Positions 1 through 10,637 of a DNA stretch of 64,000 bases are shown piece by piece. Position numbers and translations under genes: made by a program. The stretch covers positions 1 to 64,000 of the forward strand of contig JAFTCB010000042.1 in the NCBI GenBank assembly GCA_017454905.1, written 5' to 3'. The stretch comes from Bacteroidales bacterium. Its GTDB lineage: Bacteria > Bacteroidota > Bacteroidia > Bacteroidales > UBA932. The notes beneath the pieces are model-generated. The model did no database searches, was not told the DNA's origin, and saw nothing but the letters and a program-made list of their open reading frames with translations. The first letter of the stretch is position 1, and the number at the start of each line of letters is the position of its first letter.

Positions 1-4
1 AGAA

Positions 5-139
5 GGGGGCTAGGCCGCCCCCTGTGACCCCTTGCGGCGCTCAAGTCCCTTTCCGACTTTACTGACGTAAAGTCCCGGGACCGCGCCGGTCGGCTGATGC
101 CGACTTCTAGACGGGGGCTAGGCCGCCCCCTGTGACCCC
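5..139. repeat. 27-bp direct repeat with hairpins, 108-bp period
   Basis: The same 27-bp sequence occurs at 5-31 and 113-139. Each copy contains an inverted repeat (GGGGGC, six-base loop, GCCCCC). Between the copies are two more hairpins, one with arms GACTTTAC/GTAAAGTC at 55-74 flanked by GTCCC/GGGAC, and one with arms GTCGGC/GCCGAC at 89-104. The block lies just downstream of the GH13 gene and may help end its transcript. The repeat may continue beyond the left edge. Confidence 0.75.
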
Positions 140-140
140 G

Positions 141-1454
141 TTATTTTTTTTTGATGGGCAGGGAGAGGATGGTGGCGTCGAAGGGCGGGACCGTGGCGGA
201 TTTGGCCGCGGGGATCCCGGGCCGGGCGGCGCGCAGTTCTTCCGGGAGCGTGAGCCGCATCCTGGCGGGGGCGTCGGAGAAATTGCAGACGACGAGCCAG
301 GCCTCCTGTGCGTCGTAGCGTACGAAGGCGAAGTGCCGCTCGGGGTCGTAGCCCGGTGCGGATTCGTTGCAGTAGGTGAGGTCCCAGGTGCCGCCTTCGG
401 CGAATGCCGGGCGCTTGGCGTAGGCGAACAGTTGGCGGTAGCGGGCCAGGAGCGTGGCTTCGGGGCGCTTCAGGGGCCGGTTTTCCCGGATTTCGCGCCA
501 GAGGTCGCGCAGCTCCGGCGGGTCGCTCCAGTTGAAGATGGAGGTGCGGCCGCAGGCGCCTTCGATGCCGTTTTCTCCGACTTCCTGGCCGAAGTAGAGC
601 ATGAAGGGGGCCGTGTTGAGGAGCAGGGAGCAGGCGAGCGGGGCGAGGCCGCGGCGCGCGCTGCCGAGGAATTCGGGGGAGGCGAGGCGCTGCTCGTCGT
701 GGTTTTCGAGGAAGTTGAGGACGCGGGGCTGCAGGCTGCCGAGCCATTGCCAGTTCCAGGTGATGCCGCGGGCGCTGGCGTGGTCGCAGCAGATGGCGCG
801 CAGGGTGTCGTAGAGGCCGGATTTGTCGTAGAGGAGGTCGAATCCGACATCTTCGAGGTAGGGGCGGTAGTTTTCCTTTTTGTAGACTTCGGCGACGAAG
901 ATCAGGTCCGGGTATTCGGCTTTTACGGCCGAAATGAGCGCCTTCAGGGCTTCCGGGGGGACCAGCTCCACCATGTCGCAGCGGAAGCCGTCTACGCCGC
1001 GGGAGGCCCAGAAACGCAGGATCCTGAGCATTTCCGCGCGGGTCTCGGGGGCGGACCAGTCGTTTTTGCGGGTGTCGGTCCAGTCGCCGTCGCACCAGTC
1101 GAAGCGGCGGATGGGGCCTTCGTAGTCGGGGGCGACGTGGTTGGGGATGTAGTCGATCAGCAGGCGGAGTCCCGCGATGTGGGTGCGCTGGACGAGGGCG
1201 TCGAATTCTTCCATGCGGCGGGCGGGGTCGGTGGCGAGGTAGGGGTTGACGTCGTACCAGTCGGTGATGGCGTAGGGGGAGCCGGGGTTGCCTTTGACGA
1301 AGGGTTTGCCGGTCGCATGGCGCGGGATGCCGGTGTACCAGATGTAGTCAACGCCCAGCGACTGGAGGTACGCGAATTCCGGACCGTCCCAGTCCGCCAT
1401 CTTCCTGCTGCCCCACAGCCGCGGCAGCGCCTGATAAATGATCTTCTTGGCCAT
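141..1454 (-). CDS. GH13 alpha-amylase-family glycoside hydrolase, cytoplasmic
   Basis: This 437-residue protein is a GH13 enzyme acting on alpha-glucans or maltooligosaccharides. The four conserved regions are visible: region I DYIPNH at 101-106, region II GFRCD with the nucleophile Asp160, region III VAEV with the acid/base Glu189, and region IV ENHDEQ with Asp253. A shorter C-terminal beta domain follows the barrel. There is no signal peptide, so it should act in the cytoplasm, for example on imported maltodextrins or glycogen. The start at 1454 was chosen over an in-frame upstream ATG because a -7 box ends four bases before it. It is monocistronic between the V-ATPase operon and the left-edge repeats. 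Substrate specificity cannot be read from the sequence. Confidence 0.88.
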   Translation of the reverse strand: MAKKIIYQALPRLWGSRKMADWDGPEFAYLQSLGVDYIWYTGIPRHATGKPFVKGNPGSPYAITDWYDVNPYLATDPARRMEEFDALVQRTHIAGLRLLIDYIPNHVAPDYEGPIRRFDWCDGDWTDTRKNDWSAPETRAEMLRILRFWASRGVDGFRCDMVELVPPEALKALISAVKAEYPDLIFVAEVYKKENYRPYLEDVGFDLLYDKSGLYDTLRAICCDHASARGITWNWQWLGSLQPRVLNFLENHDEQRLASPEFLGSARRGLAPLACSLLLNTAPFMLYFGQEVGENGIEGACGRTSIFNWSDPPELRDLWREIRENRPLKRPEATLLARYRQLFAYAKRPAFAEGGTWDLTYCNESAPGYDPERHFAFVRYDAQEAWLVVCNFSDAPARMRLTLPEELRAARPGIPAAKSATVPPFDATILSLPIKKK

Positions 1455-1458
1455 ACCG

Positions 1459-1466
1459 CAAATATA
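1459..1466 (-). promoter_or_regulatory. -7 promoter box (TATATTTG) of the GH13 gene
   Basis: TATATTTG on the minus strand matches the Bacteroidota -7 consensus TAnnTTTG. It is separated from the ATG at 1454 by only four bases, so the transcript probably begins at or next to the start codon. Confidence 0.6.
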
Positions 1467-1597
1467 CAACAAAACCTGCAATAATCCCCTGTGCCGGCGA
1501 CTCCGGTTTATCCCGCTTTCTCCCGGCTTCAAGTGTTATTCCGGTGCTCCTACCGTCCCAAAGTCATGGACGACAGGCGCAATAACCCGGGTTTTTC

Positions 1598-1632
1598 GCT
1601 CCCACCGTCCAAGCGTCGGGGACGGTGGGAGC
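1598..1632. repeat. perfect 13-bp inverted repeat
   Basis: Arms GCTCCCACCGTCC (1598-1610) and GGACGGTGGGAGC (1620-1632) enclose a nine-base loop. There is no T-run directly after the stem on either strand, so it is not a textbook terminator. It may be a structured RNA element or a relic of a mobile repeat. Confidence 0.6.
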
Positions 1633-1694
1633 AGTCATCGGGAAATCCGTTTCATCGGCGGGTGCGTAGCGGCGGTGGCGGGGGATAATACGGC

Positions 1695-1727
1695 AAAGGC
1701 GGAACGCTTTTCTCGCGTTCCGCCTTT
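1695..1727 (-). terminator. 13-bp hairpin, probable terminator of the V-ATPase operon
   Basis: Arms AAAGGCGGAACGC (1695-1707) and GCGTTCCGCCTTT (1715-1727) form a perfect 13-bp stem with a seven-base loop. On the minus strand the stem ends in TTT. It lies about 100 bases behind the stop codon of the last V-ATPase gene. The symmetrical A and T ends could make it act in both directions. Confidence 0.6.
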
Positions 1728-1773
1728 CGGTCGTATCGGTCAAGCACTTCGGAGCGAAGCGACTCAGGGGAGT

Positions 1774-1797
1774 TTGAGGGGGGGGGTGCCCCCTCAA
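1774..1797 (-). terminator. hairpin directly behind ntpK
   Basis: Arms TTGAGGGGG (1774-1782) and CCCCCTCAA (1789-1797) enclose a six-base loop. It is the first hairpin after the ntpK stop codon on the minus strand. No long T-run follows, so it may protect the 3' end of the mRNA or act together with the next hairpin. Confidence 0.4.
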
Positions 1798-1829
1798 TCA
1801 TAGTCGCCAGGCGCGCTGACGCGTGTGCG

Positions 1830-3992
<2,163 letters not shown>

Positions 3993-3996
<4 letters not shown>

Positions 3997-4598
3997 AGGC
4001 TTGCCTCCTCTTCTTCTGCGTGACGGGTCTTGACGATCTTGGAGGATGCCTTGGAGAGGTTCTCCTCGTCCTCCATGTAGCGCTTGATCTTGCGGATCGC
4101 CTCCTTGTAGCCCGGGATCTGGACTTTCTCGTAGAGGTTGACCTTCTGGGTGGTCTTCTTGCGGTTGTACTCGAGGATCTGCCGCGTCATCTCATAGATC
4201 TCGGACTCGATGCCCAGGCGGGAGAGCTCCTTGAGGATGGCCACGCCGTCGGCGTACCAAGCCGGCTTGACGAAGGCGTTGAAGGGCTGGATCTCATAGC
4301 GGATCGTGTCCAGGTGCGGGGTCTTGACGCCGGCCACCTTGACGGTGCGCAGCTCGACGTCCGCGATCCGGATCAGTCCGGGATCGAATTCGTTCCAGAG
4401 GGCGGCGAGGTAGTCGTATCTCTGGAGGGATGCTTCCAACTCGTCGGCCAGCCGCTCGGACTCCGCCTTGGCCGTCTGGACGCTCGAACGCAGGGCCGAT
4501 TCCTTGTTCTTGAGGGTCGGCAGGGCGTTCTGGCGTACCTTGAGCTGCTTGCCAAGATTCGTCAGAGAAGTCTTGTTGTATTGAAACTTGATGGCCAC
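3993..4598 (-). CDS. ntpD: V-type ATP synthase subunit D (central stalk)
   Basis: This 201-residue, largely alpha-helical protein matches subunit D, the central shaft that transmits rotation between the A3B3 head and the rotor. Long N- and C-terminal helices rich in Lys, Glu, Leu and Ala are evident, for example the start LTNLGKQLKVRQNALPTLK. It lies six bases behind ntpB and overlaps ntpI by four bases. Subunit F, which normally partners D, is not found in this operon. Confidence 0.93.
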
Positions 4599-4604
4599 GG
4601 TTGT

Positions 4605-5927
4605 CTAGTCTTTCTTCCAGTATTTGTCGACGAAAACCTGTTTGATGCCGGTCTCGGCCGGCGAGAAGTATTTGGCGAAGATCTCCCACGCGGTGTCCAG
4701 CATCTGCTCGACGGTGATGTTGACGTCGATGGAAAGCAGGCGCGTGGCATATTCCTTGGCGTAGTCCAGGCAGCGCAGGTCGTAGTCGGAGAGGTCGAAG
4801 CCGTTCTCCAGCTTGGTCTTGGCGTTCTGGGCATCAGCGTAGAGGCGCACGCCCGCGTTCATCACCTGGGCGTGGTCCTCGCGGGTCTTCTTGCCCTGCA
4901 CGAGCTGTTTGAGTCGGGACAGGGAGCGGAACGGGTCCACGATGACCTTGCCGGAGTCCGGATCGGCACGCAGGAAGAGCTGGCCCTCTGTGATGTAGCC
5001 GGTGTTGTCCGGGATGGCGTGGGTGATGTCGCCGTCGTTCAGGGTCGTGACCGCGATGATGGTGATGGAGCCGCCATCAGGCAGCTGCACGGCTTTCTCG
5101 TAGATCTTGGCGAGGTCGGAATAGAGCGAACCCGGCATGGAGTCCTTGGACGGGATCTGGTCCATGCGGTTGGACACGATGGACAGGGCGTCGGCGTAGA
5201 GGGTCATGTCGGTCAGCAGGACGAGCACCTTCTCGTTCTTGTCCACGGCGAAGTATTCGGCGGCAGCCAAGGCCATGTCCGGGATGAGCAGGCGCTCCAC
5301 CGGCGGCTCCTCGGTCGTGTTGACGAAGGAGACGATCTTGTCCAGGGCGCCCGCCGACTCGAAGGCGTGGCGGAAGAAGAGGTAGTCGTCGTTGGTCAGG
5401 CCCATGCCGCCGAGGATGATCTTGTCGACATCGGCGCGCAGCGCGACGTCCGCCATGACCTTGTTGTAAGGCTGGTCAGGGTCGGCGAAGAAGGGGATCT
5501 TCTGGCCGGAGACGAGGGTGTTGTTGAGGTCGATGCCGGCGATGCCGGTCGGGATCAGCTCGGAGGGCTGGCGGCGCTTGTAGGGGTTGACGGAGGGGCC
5601 GCCCACCTCGCGCTCTTCTCCTTCGATTTCCGGGCCGCCGTCGATCGGGTGGCCGTAGGCGTTGAAGAAGCGGCCGGAGAGCTGGTCGCTCACGTGCAGG
5701 GTAGGAGGGGCGCCGTGGAAGGAGACTTCGGCGTTGGTCGGGATCCCTTCGGTGCCGGAGAAGACCTGCAGGGTGACGGCGTCGCCCTTGGTCTTCACGA
5801 CCTGGGCAAGCTTGCCGTTCACCGTGGCCAGCTCGTCGTTGGCCACACTCCGTGCGTTGAGGGTGACCGTGGCCTTGGTGACGGCCTGGAGCTGCGTGTA
5901 TGTGCGTTGGAATGCTTTCGTTGCCAT
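4605..5927 (-). CDS. ntpB: V-type ATP synthase subunit B (non-catalytic)
   Basis: This 440-residue protein is the regulatory B subunit alternating with A in the hexameric head. It lacks a P-loop, as expected; the corresponding segment reads FFADPDQPYNKV. The conserved stretch GSITIIAVTTLNDGDITHAIPD and the RSLSRLKQL segment near the C-terminus identify the family. Its length is normal. The gene sits four bases behind ntpA and six bases ahead of ntpD. Confidence 0.94.
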   Translation of the reverse strand: MATKAFQRTYTQLQAVTKATVTLNARSVANDELATVNGKLAQVVKTKGDAVTLQVFSGTEGIPTNAEVSFHGAPPTLHVSDQLSGRFFNAYGHPIDGGPEIEGEEREVGGPSVNPYKRRQPSELIPTGIAGIDLNNTLVSGQKIPFFADPDQPYNKVMADVALRADVDKIILGGMGLTNDDYLFFRHAFESAGALDKIVSFVNTTEEPPVERLLIPDMALAAAEYFAVDKNEKVLVLLTDMTLYADALSIVSNRMDQIPSKDSMPGSLYSDLAKIYEKAVQLPDGGSITIIAVTTLNDGDITHAIPDNTGYITEGQLFLRADPDSGKVIVDPFRSLSRLKQLVQGKKTREDHAQVMNAGVRLYADAQNAKTKLENGFDLSDYDLRCLDYAKEYATRLLSIDVNITVEQMLDTAWEIFAKYFSPAETGIKQVFVDKYWKKD

Positions 5928-5931
5928 ATCT

Positions 5932-7674
5932 TTATGCGAGGTGTTTGGCGAGCTGCTGCTCGTATTCGTTGAACTGCGGGCTCTTGAACTCGGTGTAGTT
6001 CATCTGGCGCAGGGTGTTGATCATCTCCTTGAAGAGGGTGCGGCACTGCTCGAAGTTGTCGAACTCGAAGTGCCGGTCGCAGATCTTCAGGATCATGTCG
6101 AGCATGTATTCCTGGCGCTCCAGCGGGCAGAGGGCGTCGATGGCGTCGAAGGCATCCTGCTGCAGGAAGGCGAAGTCGATCAGCTCGGACTTCCAGAAGG
6201 TCTCGTGGTAGCTCATGGGCACGCCGTCGTCTCCGAGGATGTTGATCTGGTCGGCCATTTCGCGTCCGCGGCGGACGAGGTTCTTGGCCTTGAGGACCTT
6301 CTCGACCCAGTCTTTGCTGATTTTCTCGCGCAGGAATTCCTGGATCTCGGGGTATTCGAGGTACTTGGAGTAGGAGTCGATCGGGTTGACGGCCGGGTAG
6401 CGCTTCTGGTCGGCGCGGTTCTGCTCGAGGGCGTAGAAGCAGCGGGCGGCCTTCTTGGTGGACTCGGTGACCGGCTCCTTGAGGTTGCCGCCGGCCGGGG
6501 AGACCGTCCCGATGAAGGTCACGGCGCCGGTCTGGCCGTTGTTGAGGAGGACCAGGCCCGCGCGTGCGTAGAAGTTGGAGATGATGGCGGAGAGGTCCAC
6601 CGGGAAGGCGTCCTGTCCCGGGAGTTCCTCCATGCGGTTGGACATCTCGCGGAGGGCCTGGGCCCAGCGGGAGGTGGAGTCGGCGAGCAGCAGGCACTTC
6701 AGGCCCATCGCGCGGTAGTACTCGCAGATGGTCATGGCCGTGTAGACGGATGCCTCACGGGCGGCCACCGGCATGTTGGATGTGTTGCAGATGATGGTGG
6801 TGCGCTCCATCAGCTTGCGGCCGGTGTGCGGGTCCACCAGTTCGGGGAATTCGGTGAAGATCTCCACGACCTCGTTGGCACGCTCGCCGCAGGCCGCCAT
6901 GACGATGACGTCGGCGTCGCCCTGCTTGGCGATGGCGTGCTGGAGCACCGTCTTGCCGCAGCCGAACGGGCCCGGGATGAATCCGGTGCCGCCTTCGGCG
7001 ATGGGGTTGAAGGTGTCGATGACGCGCACGCCCGTCTCCATGATGCGGGAGGGACGCGGCTTCTCCTTGTAGCACTTGACAGCTACCTTGACCGGCCATT
7101 TCTGGGTCATCGTGACGGGGACGTCTTCGCCGTCCTTGCCCGTGAGCACCGCGATGGTCTCGTCGACGGTGTAGTTCCCTGCGGGCGCCACCGACTTGAC
7201 GGTGTATTCGCCCCGGAAAGCGAAGGGAACCATGATCTTGTGGGGCAGCCAGCCTTCCTTGACTTCGCCGAGCCAGTCGGCGGCGATGACCTTGTCGCCG
7301 GGCTTGGCGAGCGGGGTGAATGCCCAGAGGGCCTTGCGGTCGAGCGGGTCGGTGTATTCGCCCCGCTTGAGGAAGACGCCCGTCATCGTGGTGAGGTTGT
7401 TCTGCAGACCGTCGTAGATGCCGGAGAGCAGGCCGGGGCCGAGGGTGACCTCGAGCATCTTGCCCAGGAATTCGACGGAGTCCCCGTTCTTGAGTCCGCG
7501 GGTGCTCTCGAACACTTGGACCGAAGCCTTGTCGCCGGTGATCTTGATGACTTCGGCGAGGAGCCGGCTGCCGCCGACGGTGATGTAGCAGAGTTCGTTC
7601 TCCGCCACCGGCCCGTCCACGGTCACGGTCACGAGGTTCGAGACGATGCCCGTTACCTTTCCTTTAGTACTCAT
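5932..7674 (-). CDS. ntpA: V-type ATP synthase subunit A (catalytic)
   Basis: This 580-residue protein is the catalytic subunit that hydrolyses or makes ATP. The Walker A motif GPFGCGKT is at 235-242, preceded by the V-ATPase-specific non-homologous region (about 110-200). The segment LLADSTSRWAQALREMSNRM is characteristic of A subunits. The ATG forms an ATGA overlap with the upstream DUF2764 gene, which ties that gene to the complex. Confidence 0.96.
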   Translation of the reverse strand: MSTKGKVTGIVSNLVTVTVDGPVAENELCYITVGGSRLLAEVIKITGDKASVQVFESTRGLKNGDSVEFLGKMLEVTLGPGLLSGIYDGLQNNLTTMTGVFLKRGEYTDPLDRKALWAFTPLAKPGDKVIAADWLGEVKEGWLPHKIMVPFAFRGEYTVKSVAPAGNYTVDETIAVLTGKDGEDVPVTMTQKWPVKVAVKCYKEKPRPSRIMETGVRVIDTFNPIAEGGTGFIPGPFGCGKTVLQHAIAKQGDADVIVMAACGERANEVVEIFTEFPELVDPHTGRKLMERTTIICNTSNMPVAAREASVYTAMTICEYYRAMGLKCLLLADSTSRWAQALREMSNRMEELPGQDAFPVDLSAIISNFYARAGLVLLNNGQTGAVTFIGTVSPAGGNLKEPVTESTKKAARCFYALEQNRADQKRYPAVNPIDSYSKYLEYPEIQEFLREKISKDWVEKVLKAKNLVRRGREMADQINILGDDGVPMSYHETFWKSELIDFAFLQQDAFDAIDALCPLERQEYMLDMILKICDRHFEFDNFEQCRTLFKEMINTLRQMNYTEFKSPQFNEYEQQLAKHLA

Positions 7675-8285
7675 ATTGCGATATTCTGTTTTTTGTTGTC
7701 GTAGGTGGAGCGGATGTCCTCGACCATCCGGCGGAAGAGCGCCCGGCCGGAGTCGGGGTCGAGCTGGAGCCAGCGGTCGATGATCTTGAGTTTGGCAACG
7801 AAGCCCAGGATGGCCTCGATGTCGAAGAAGTCCATGATCGTGATCTCGTCGATCTTGCGCCAGCGCAGGTCGTCCAGGCCGCGCTCGCGCTTGAGGATGT
7901 CGGTCCCGCGCAGGATCGCCTCGGCGGCTTCGCGCTCGGGGAAAGCCTCAAGCTCTTCGAAGCCCTCGGGCTGGATGAGGTCGCGGCCGGCTTCGCGTCC
8001 GAGCTGGTCGTTGAGGTAGGCGACCGTCGTGTTGCGCAGGTCCAGGTCGAAGGTGAACCATTCGCGCAGGAAGCGGTTCTTGTGCCCGGTCATCCGGGCG
8101 TAGAAGTCCGCATCCATCTTGTCGGGGTCGTAGCCGTCGAGCAGGGTGTCCAGCAGGGCCTGGTCATGGCCGGAGAGCTGCCCGCGGATCTCGTCCACGA
8201 GCGCGGCGGCATCCAGGTTGTCCGTCCGGGCGTCCTCCTGCCGGAGAACCGGCAGGCTGGCGACGATGTATTCGTAATTGTTCAT
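7671..8285 (-). CDS. DUF2764 family V-ATPase-associated protein
   Basis: This 204-residue soluble helical protein (MNNYEYIVASLPVL at the start) belongs to DUF2764. Chlamydiae, spirochaetes and Bacteroidota have it in the same place between ntpE and ntpA. The operon lacks a recognisable subunit C, so DUF2764 probably takes that peripheral or central-stalk role, but this is inference. The gene starts three bases behind the ntpE stop and overlaps ntpA by four bases. Confidence 0.85.
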   Translation of the reverse strand: MNNYEYIVASLPVLRQEDARTDNLDAAALVDEIRGQLSGHDQALLDTLLDGYDPDKMDADFYARMTGHKNRFLREWFTFDLDLRNTTVAYLNDQLGREAGRDLIQPEGFEELEAFPEREAAEAILRGTDILKRERGLDDLRWRKIDEITIMDFFDIEAILGFVAKLKIIDRWLQLDPDSGRALFRRMVEDIRSTYDNKKQNIAI

Positions 8286-8288
8286 CGT

Positions 8289-8894
8289 CTAGCCGAAGAG
8301 AAGCTTGCGGGTGACGGGACGGAGGTATTCGGCGATCAGCTCCTTGAAGGTGTCGTCGGTCAGGCTCACGAACCAGCTGCCGTCCTTGGGGCCGATGGAG
8401 AAGCCGCCGCCGACCTTCTTGCTGAATTCGGCCTTGAGGCTGCCGCCGAGGGCTTTCTTGAGCTCACCGGAGAGCCAGGGCTCCAGCTCGTCCTGCAGCG
8501 AGGCGGGGAGGAGGAGGGCCAGGTCGGCGGATTCGCTGGCGCTGAAACGTTCGGCGACGGTGGTAATGATCTTCTTGAGGAAATCAGGGTCGGAGAGGCT
8601 CTTGCCTACCGGCTCGGTGCTGACGGCGCCGACGAGCAGCTCTTCGATGTCTTTCTTGGTGGCCTGGAGGCACTGGGCGGAGGCCATGCGCAGGTCGGAT
8701 GCCGTCTTGTCCTTGAGGTCGGCGGCTTGTTTCTCAGCGTCGGAGACGATCAGGGCTGCCTGCTTGCGGGCATCTTCGAGGATGCGGTCCGCTTCCGCGC
8801 GGGCCTGGGCGAGCAGCTGTTCTCCTTCTTCTTTGCCTTTGGAGAGACCCTCGTTGTAGAGCCTGTCCGTGAGTTCCTGTAATTTATTGGACAT
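8289..8894 (-). CDS. ntpE: V-type ATP synthase subunit E (peripheral stalk)
   Basis: This 201-residue protein is the peripheral stalk subunit E and the first gene of the operon. The N-terminal half (about residues 10-75) is a charged, Ala- and Glu-rich coiled coil, and the C-terminal half is the globular cap that contacts the head. A subunit G/H partner is not visible in the operon. The leader upstream contains a perfect 7-bp inverted repeat at 8920-8935 but no convincing TAnnTTTG box. Confidence 0.88.
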   Translation of the reverse strand: MSNKLQELTDRLYNEGLSKGKEEGEQLLAQARAEADRILEDARKQAALIVSDAEKQAADLKDKTASDLRMASAQCLQATKKDIEELLVGAVSTEPVGKSLSDPDFLKKIITTVAERFSASESADLALLLPASLQDELEPWLSGELKKALGGSLKAEFSKKVGGGFSIGPKDGSWFVSLTDDTFKELIAEYLRPVTRKLLFG

Positions 8895-8919
8895 ATCGGA
8901 TGATGTTATTAGCCTTGTG

Positions 8920-8935
8920 GACTGCCGGGGCAGTC
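8920..8935. promoter_or_regulatory. palindrome in the V-ATPase leader
   Basis: GACTGCC (8920-8926) and GGCAGTC (8929-8935) form a perfect inverted repeat 26 bases upstream of the ntpE start. It could be a repressor operator or a leader hairpin. No regulator is encoded next to it. Confidence 0.4.
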
Positions 8936-8981
8936 TTACAAAACTAAAAAAAAGCAGAAAAAAATCAAAGGGATTTTTCCT

Positions 8982-9021
8982 ATAAATAAAACAAAAAGCG
9001 CCACCCCGAACGGGATGGCGC
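8982..9021 (-). terminator. rho-independent terminator of the mmd operon
   Basis: On the minus strand the stem GCGCCATCCC/GGGGTGGCGC (8998-9021, one mismatch) is followed by TTTTTGTTTTATTT. It lies 24 bases behind the stop of mmdB and separates that operon from the V-ATPase operon. Confidence 0.85.
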
Positions 9022-9045
9022 AGATGTATGCGGTTATTGATCGGG

Positions 9046-10206
9046 TTATCCGAGGAATCCGAGAAGGATACCGGCGGCCACCGCGGATCCGATCACGCCG
9101 GCCACGTTCGGGGCCATGGCATGGGTCAGGAGGTGGTTGCCGGGGTCTGCTTCCAGACCCACCTGTTCGGACACGCGCGCCGCATCCGGCACGGCGGACA
9201 CGCCGGCGTTGCCGATGAGCGGGTTGATCTTCTTGCCTTCCGGCAGGAAGAGGTTCATGAACTTCGCGAAGAGCACGCCGAAGGTGGTGGCGATGACGAA
9301 CGAAGCCAGACCGAGGCCGAAAATGAGCGCGGACCGGCCGGTGAGGAACACGTCAGCCTGGGTGGAGGCACCCACGGTGATACCGATGAGCGTGGTCACG
9401 ACATCGATGAGCGGACCGCTGGCCGTGGCGGCGAGGCGCTTGGTGACGCCGCTCTCCTTGAGCAGGTTGCCGAAGAAGAGCATGCCCAGCAGCGGCAGGC
9501 CGGAGGGGACGATGAAGGCCGTGCAGAGGAAGCCGATGATCGGGAAGATGATCTTCTCGCGCTGGCTGACGGTGCGCGGTTTGTTCATCCGGATCAGGCG
9601 CTCCTTCTTGGTGGTGAGCAGCAGCATGATCGGCTTCTGGATCACGGGCACGAGGGCCATGTAGGAGTAGGCCGACACGGCGATCGCACCCATCAGTTCC
9701 GGAGCCAGCTTGGAGCTCAGGAAGATGGCGGTCGGGCCGTCCGCGCCGCCGATGATGCCGATGGCACCGGCCTCATTGGGGGCGAAGCCGAGCACGAGCG
9801 AGAGCAGGTAGGCGCCGAAGATACCCATCTGTGCAGCGGCGCCGATCAGGATGAGGCGCGGCTGCGAGATCAGGGCCGAGAAGTCCGTCATGGCCCCGAT
9901 GCCGAGGAATATCAATGGCGGGTACCAGCCGTTCTTCACGCCGTGGTACAGGATGTTCAGCACGGAGTTCTCTTCGTAGATGCCGATCTTGAGGCCGACG
10001 CCGGTCGCGGGATCGAAGAAGAGGGGGATGTTGCCGATGATCATGCCGAATCCGATCGGCACGAGCAGCAGCGGCTCCCAATGCTTGACAATACCCAGGG
10101 TGATGAAACCCAGGCCGATGCAGATCATCAGCAGGTGTTGCCAGGTGCAGTTGGCAAATCCGGTAAACTGCCAGAATTGCTGGAGGCTGTCGATGATGTT
10201 TTCCAT
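9046..10206 (-). CDS. mmdB: Na+-translocating decarboxylase beta subunit (carboxybiotin decarboxylase)
   Basis: This 386-residue polytopic membrane protein decarboxylates carboxybiotin and pumps Na+ out of the cell. Signatures of the OadB/MmdB/GcdB family are present: GGADGPTAIF with the conserved Asp in the middle of the protein, and GNAGVSAVPDAARV at about 332-345. It is the last gene of the operon mmdA-mmdD-mmdC-mmdB. Its start shares a base with the mmdC stop (TAATG). Family members for oxaloacetate or glutaconyl-CoA look alike; the assignment to methylmalonyl-CoA rests on mmdA. Confidence 0.92.
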   Translation of the reverse strand: MENIIDSLQQFWQFTGFANCTWQHLLMICIGLGFITLGIVKHWEPLLLVPIGFGMIIGNIPLFFDPATGVGLKIGIYEENSVLNILYHGVKNGWYPPLIFLGIGAMTDFSALISQPRLILIGAAAQMGIFGAYLLSLVLGFAPNEAGAIGIIGGADGPTAIFLSSKLAPELMGAIAVSAYSYMALVPVIQKPIMLLLTTKKERLIRMNKPRTVSQREKIIFPIIGFLCTAFIVPSGLPLLGMLFFGNLLKESGVTKRLAATASGPLIDVVTTLIGITVGASTQADVFLTGRSALIFGLGLASFVIATTFGVLFAKFMNLFLPEGKKINPLIGNAGVSAVPDAARVSEQVGLEADPGNHLLTHAMAPNVAGVIGSAVAAGILLGFLG

Positions 10207-10637
10207 TAACCGATCGTTACGATGTCAGCACCTTCGAGCACGGAGTCGCCTTTGGAGACGTGGATGGCGGTGATGGTGCCGTCGCACTCGGCAAGGATCT
10301 CGTTCTCCATCTTCATCGCCTCGATGACGGCGACTTTCTGGCCGCGCTTGACGGCCTGGCCTTCCTTGACGTCCACGGAGATGATGACGCCCGGCAGCGG
10401 GCTGCCGATCTTCTTGCCGCCGGCGGGTGCGGCTGCCTTGGGGGCTTCCGGAGCGCTCTGTGCAGCGGGAGCGGCGGCCGGGGCGGCTGCAGGGGCTGCT
10501 GCGGCGGCGGGAACCTCGTTCTCGAGCTCGACCTGATAGTTGACGCCGTTGACGGTCACGTCGGCGTTCTTTCCTTCAATTCCGTTGACGGCTACGTTGT
10601 ATTCCTTGCCGTTGATCTTGAATTTGTATGCTTTCAT
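10206..10637 (-). CDS. mmdC: biotin carboxyl carrier subunit of the Na+ decarboxylase
   Basis: This 143-residue protein carries the biotin that shuttles CO2 from the carboxyltransferase to the membrane subunit. The biotinylation motif EAMKMEN has the modified Lys109. An N-terminal domain (1-42) is joined by a flexible Ala/Pro-rich linker (about 43-72) to the biotinyl domain (78-143). The start at 10637 was preferred to an upstream in-frame ATG because it forms an ATGA overlap with the mmdD stop. Confidence 0.93.
   Translation of the reverse strand: MKAYKFKINGKEYNVAVNGIEGKNADVTVNGVNYQVELENEVPAAAAAPAAAPAAAPAAQSAPEAPKAAAPAGGKKIGSPLPGVIISVDVKEGQAVKRGQKVAVIEAMKMENEILAECDGTITAIHVSKGDSVLEGADIVTIG

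Larger units (their letters stand above)
1455..1829. other. gene-free intergenic region with three strong inverted repeats
   Basis: I see no credible coding sequence in these 375 bases. Besides the GH13 promoter they hold three inverted repeats, listed separately (1598-1632, 1695-1727, 1774-1797). The stretch from about 1545 to 1640 also contains two imperfect copies of a unit beginning GCTCC(T/C)ACCGTCC. The region follows the end of the V-ATPase operon. Confidence 0.6.

Noticed and set aside
8895..9045. A missing V-ATPase subunit (F or G) in the leader of the operon
   Set aside because: No reading frame of suitable length exists there; the space holds a palindrome and the terminator of the mmd operon.
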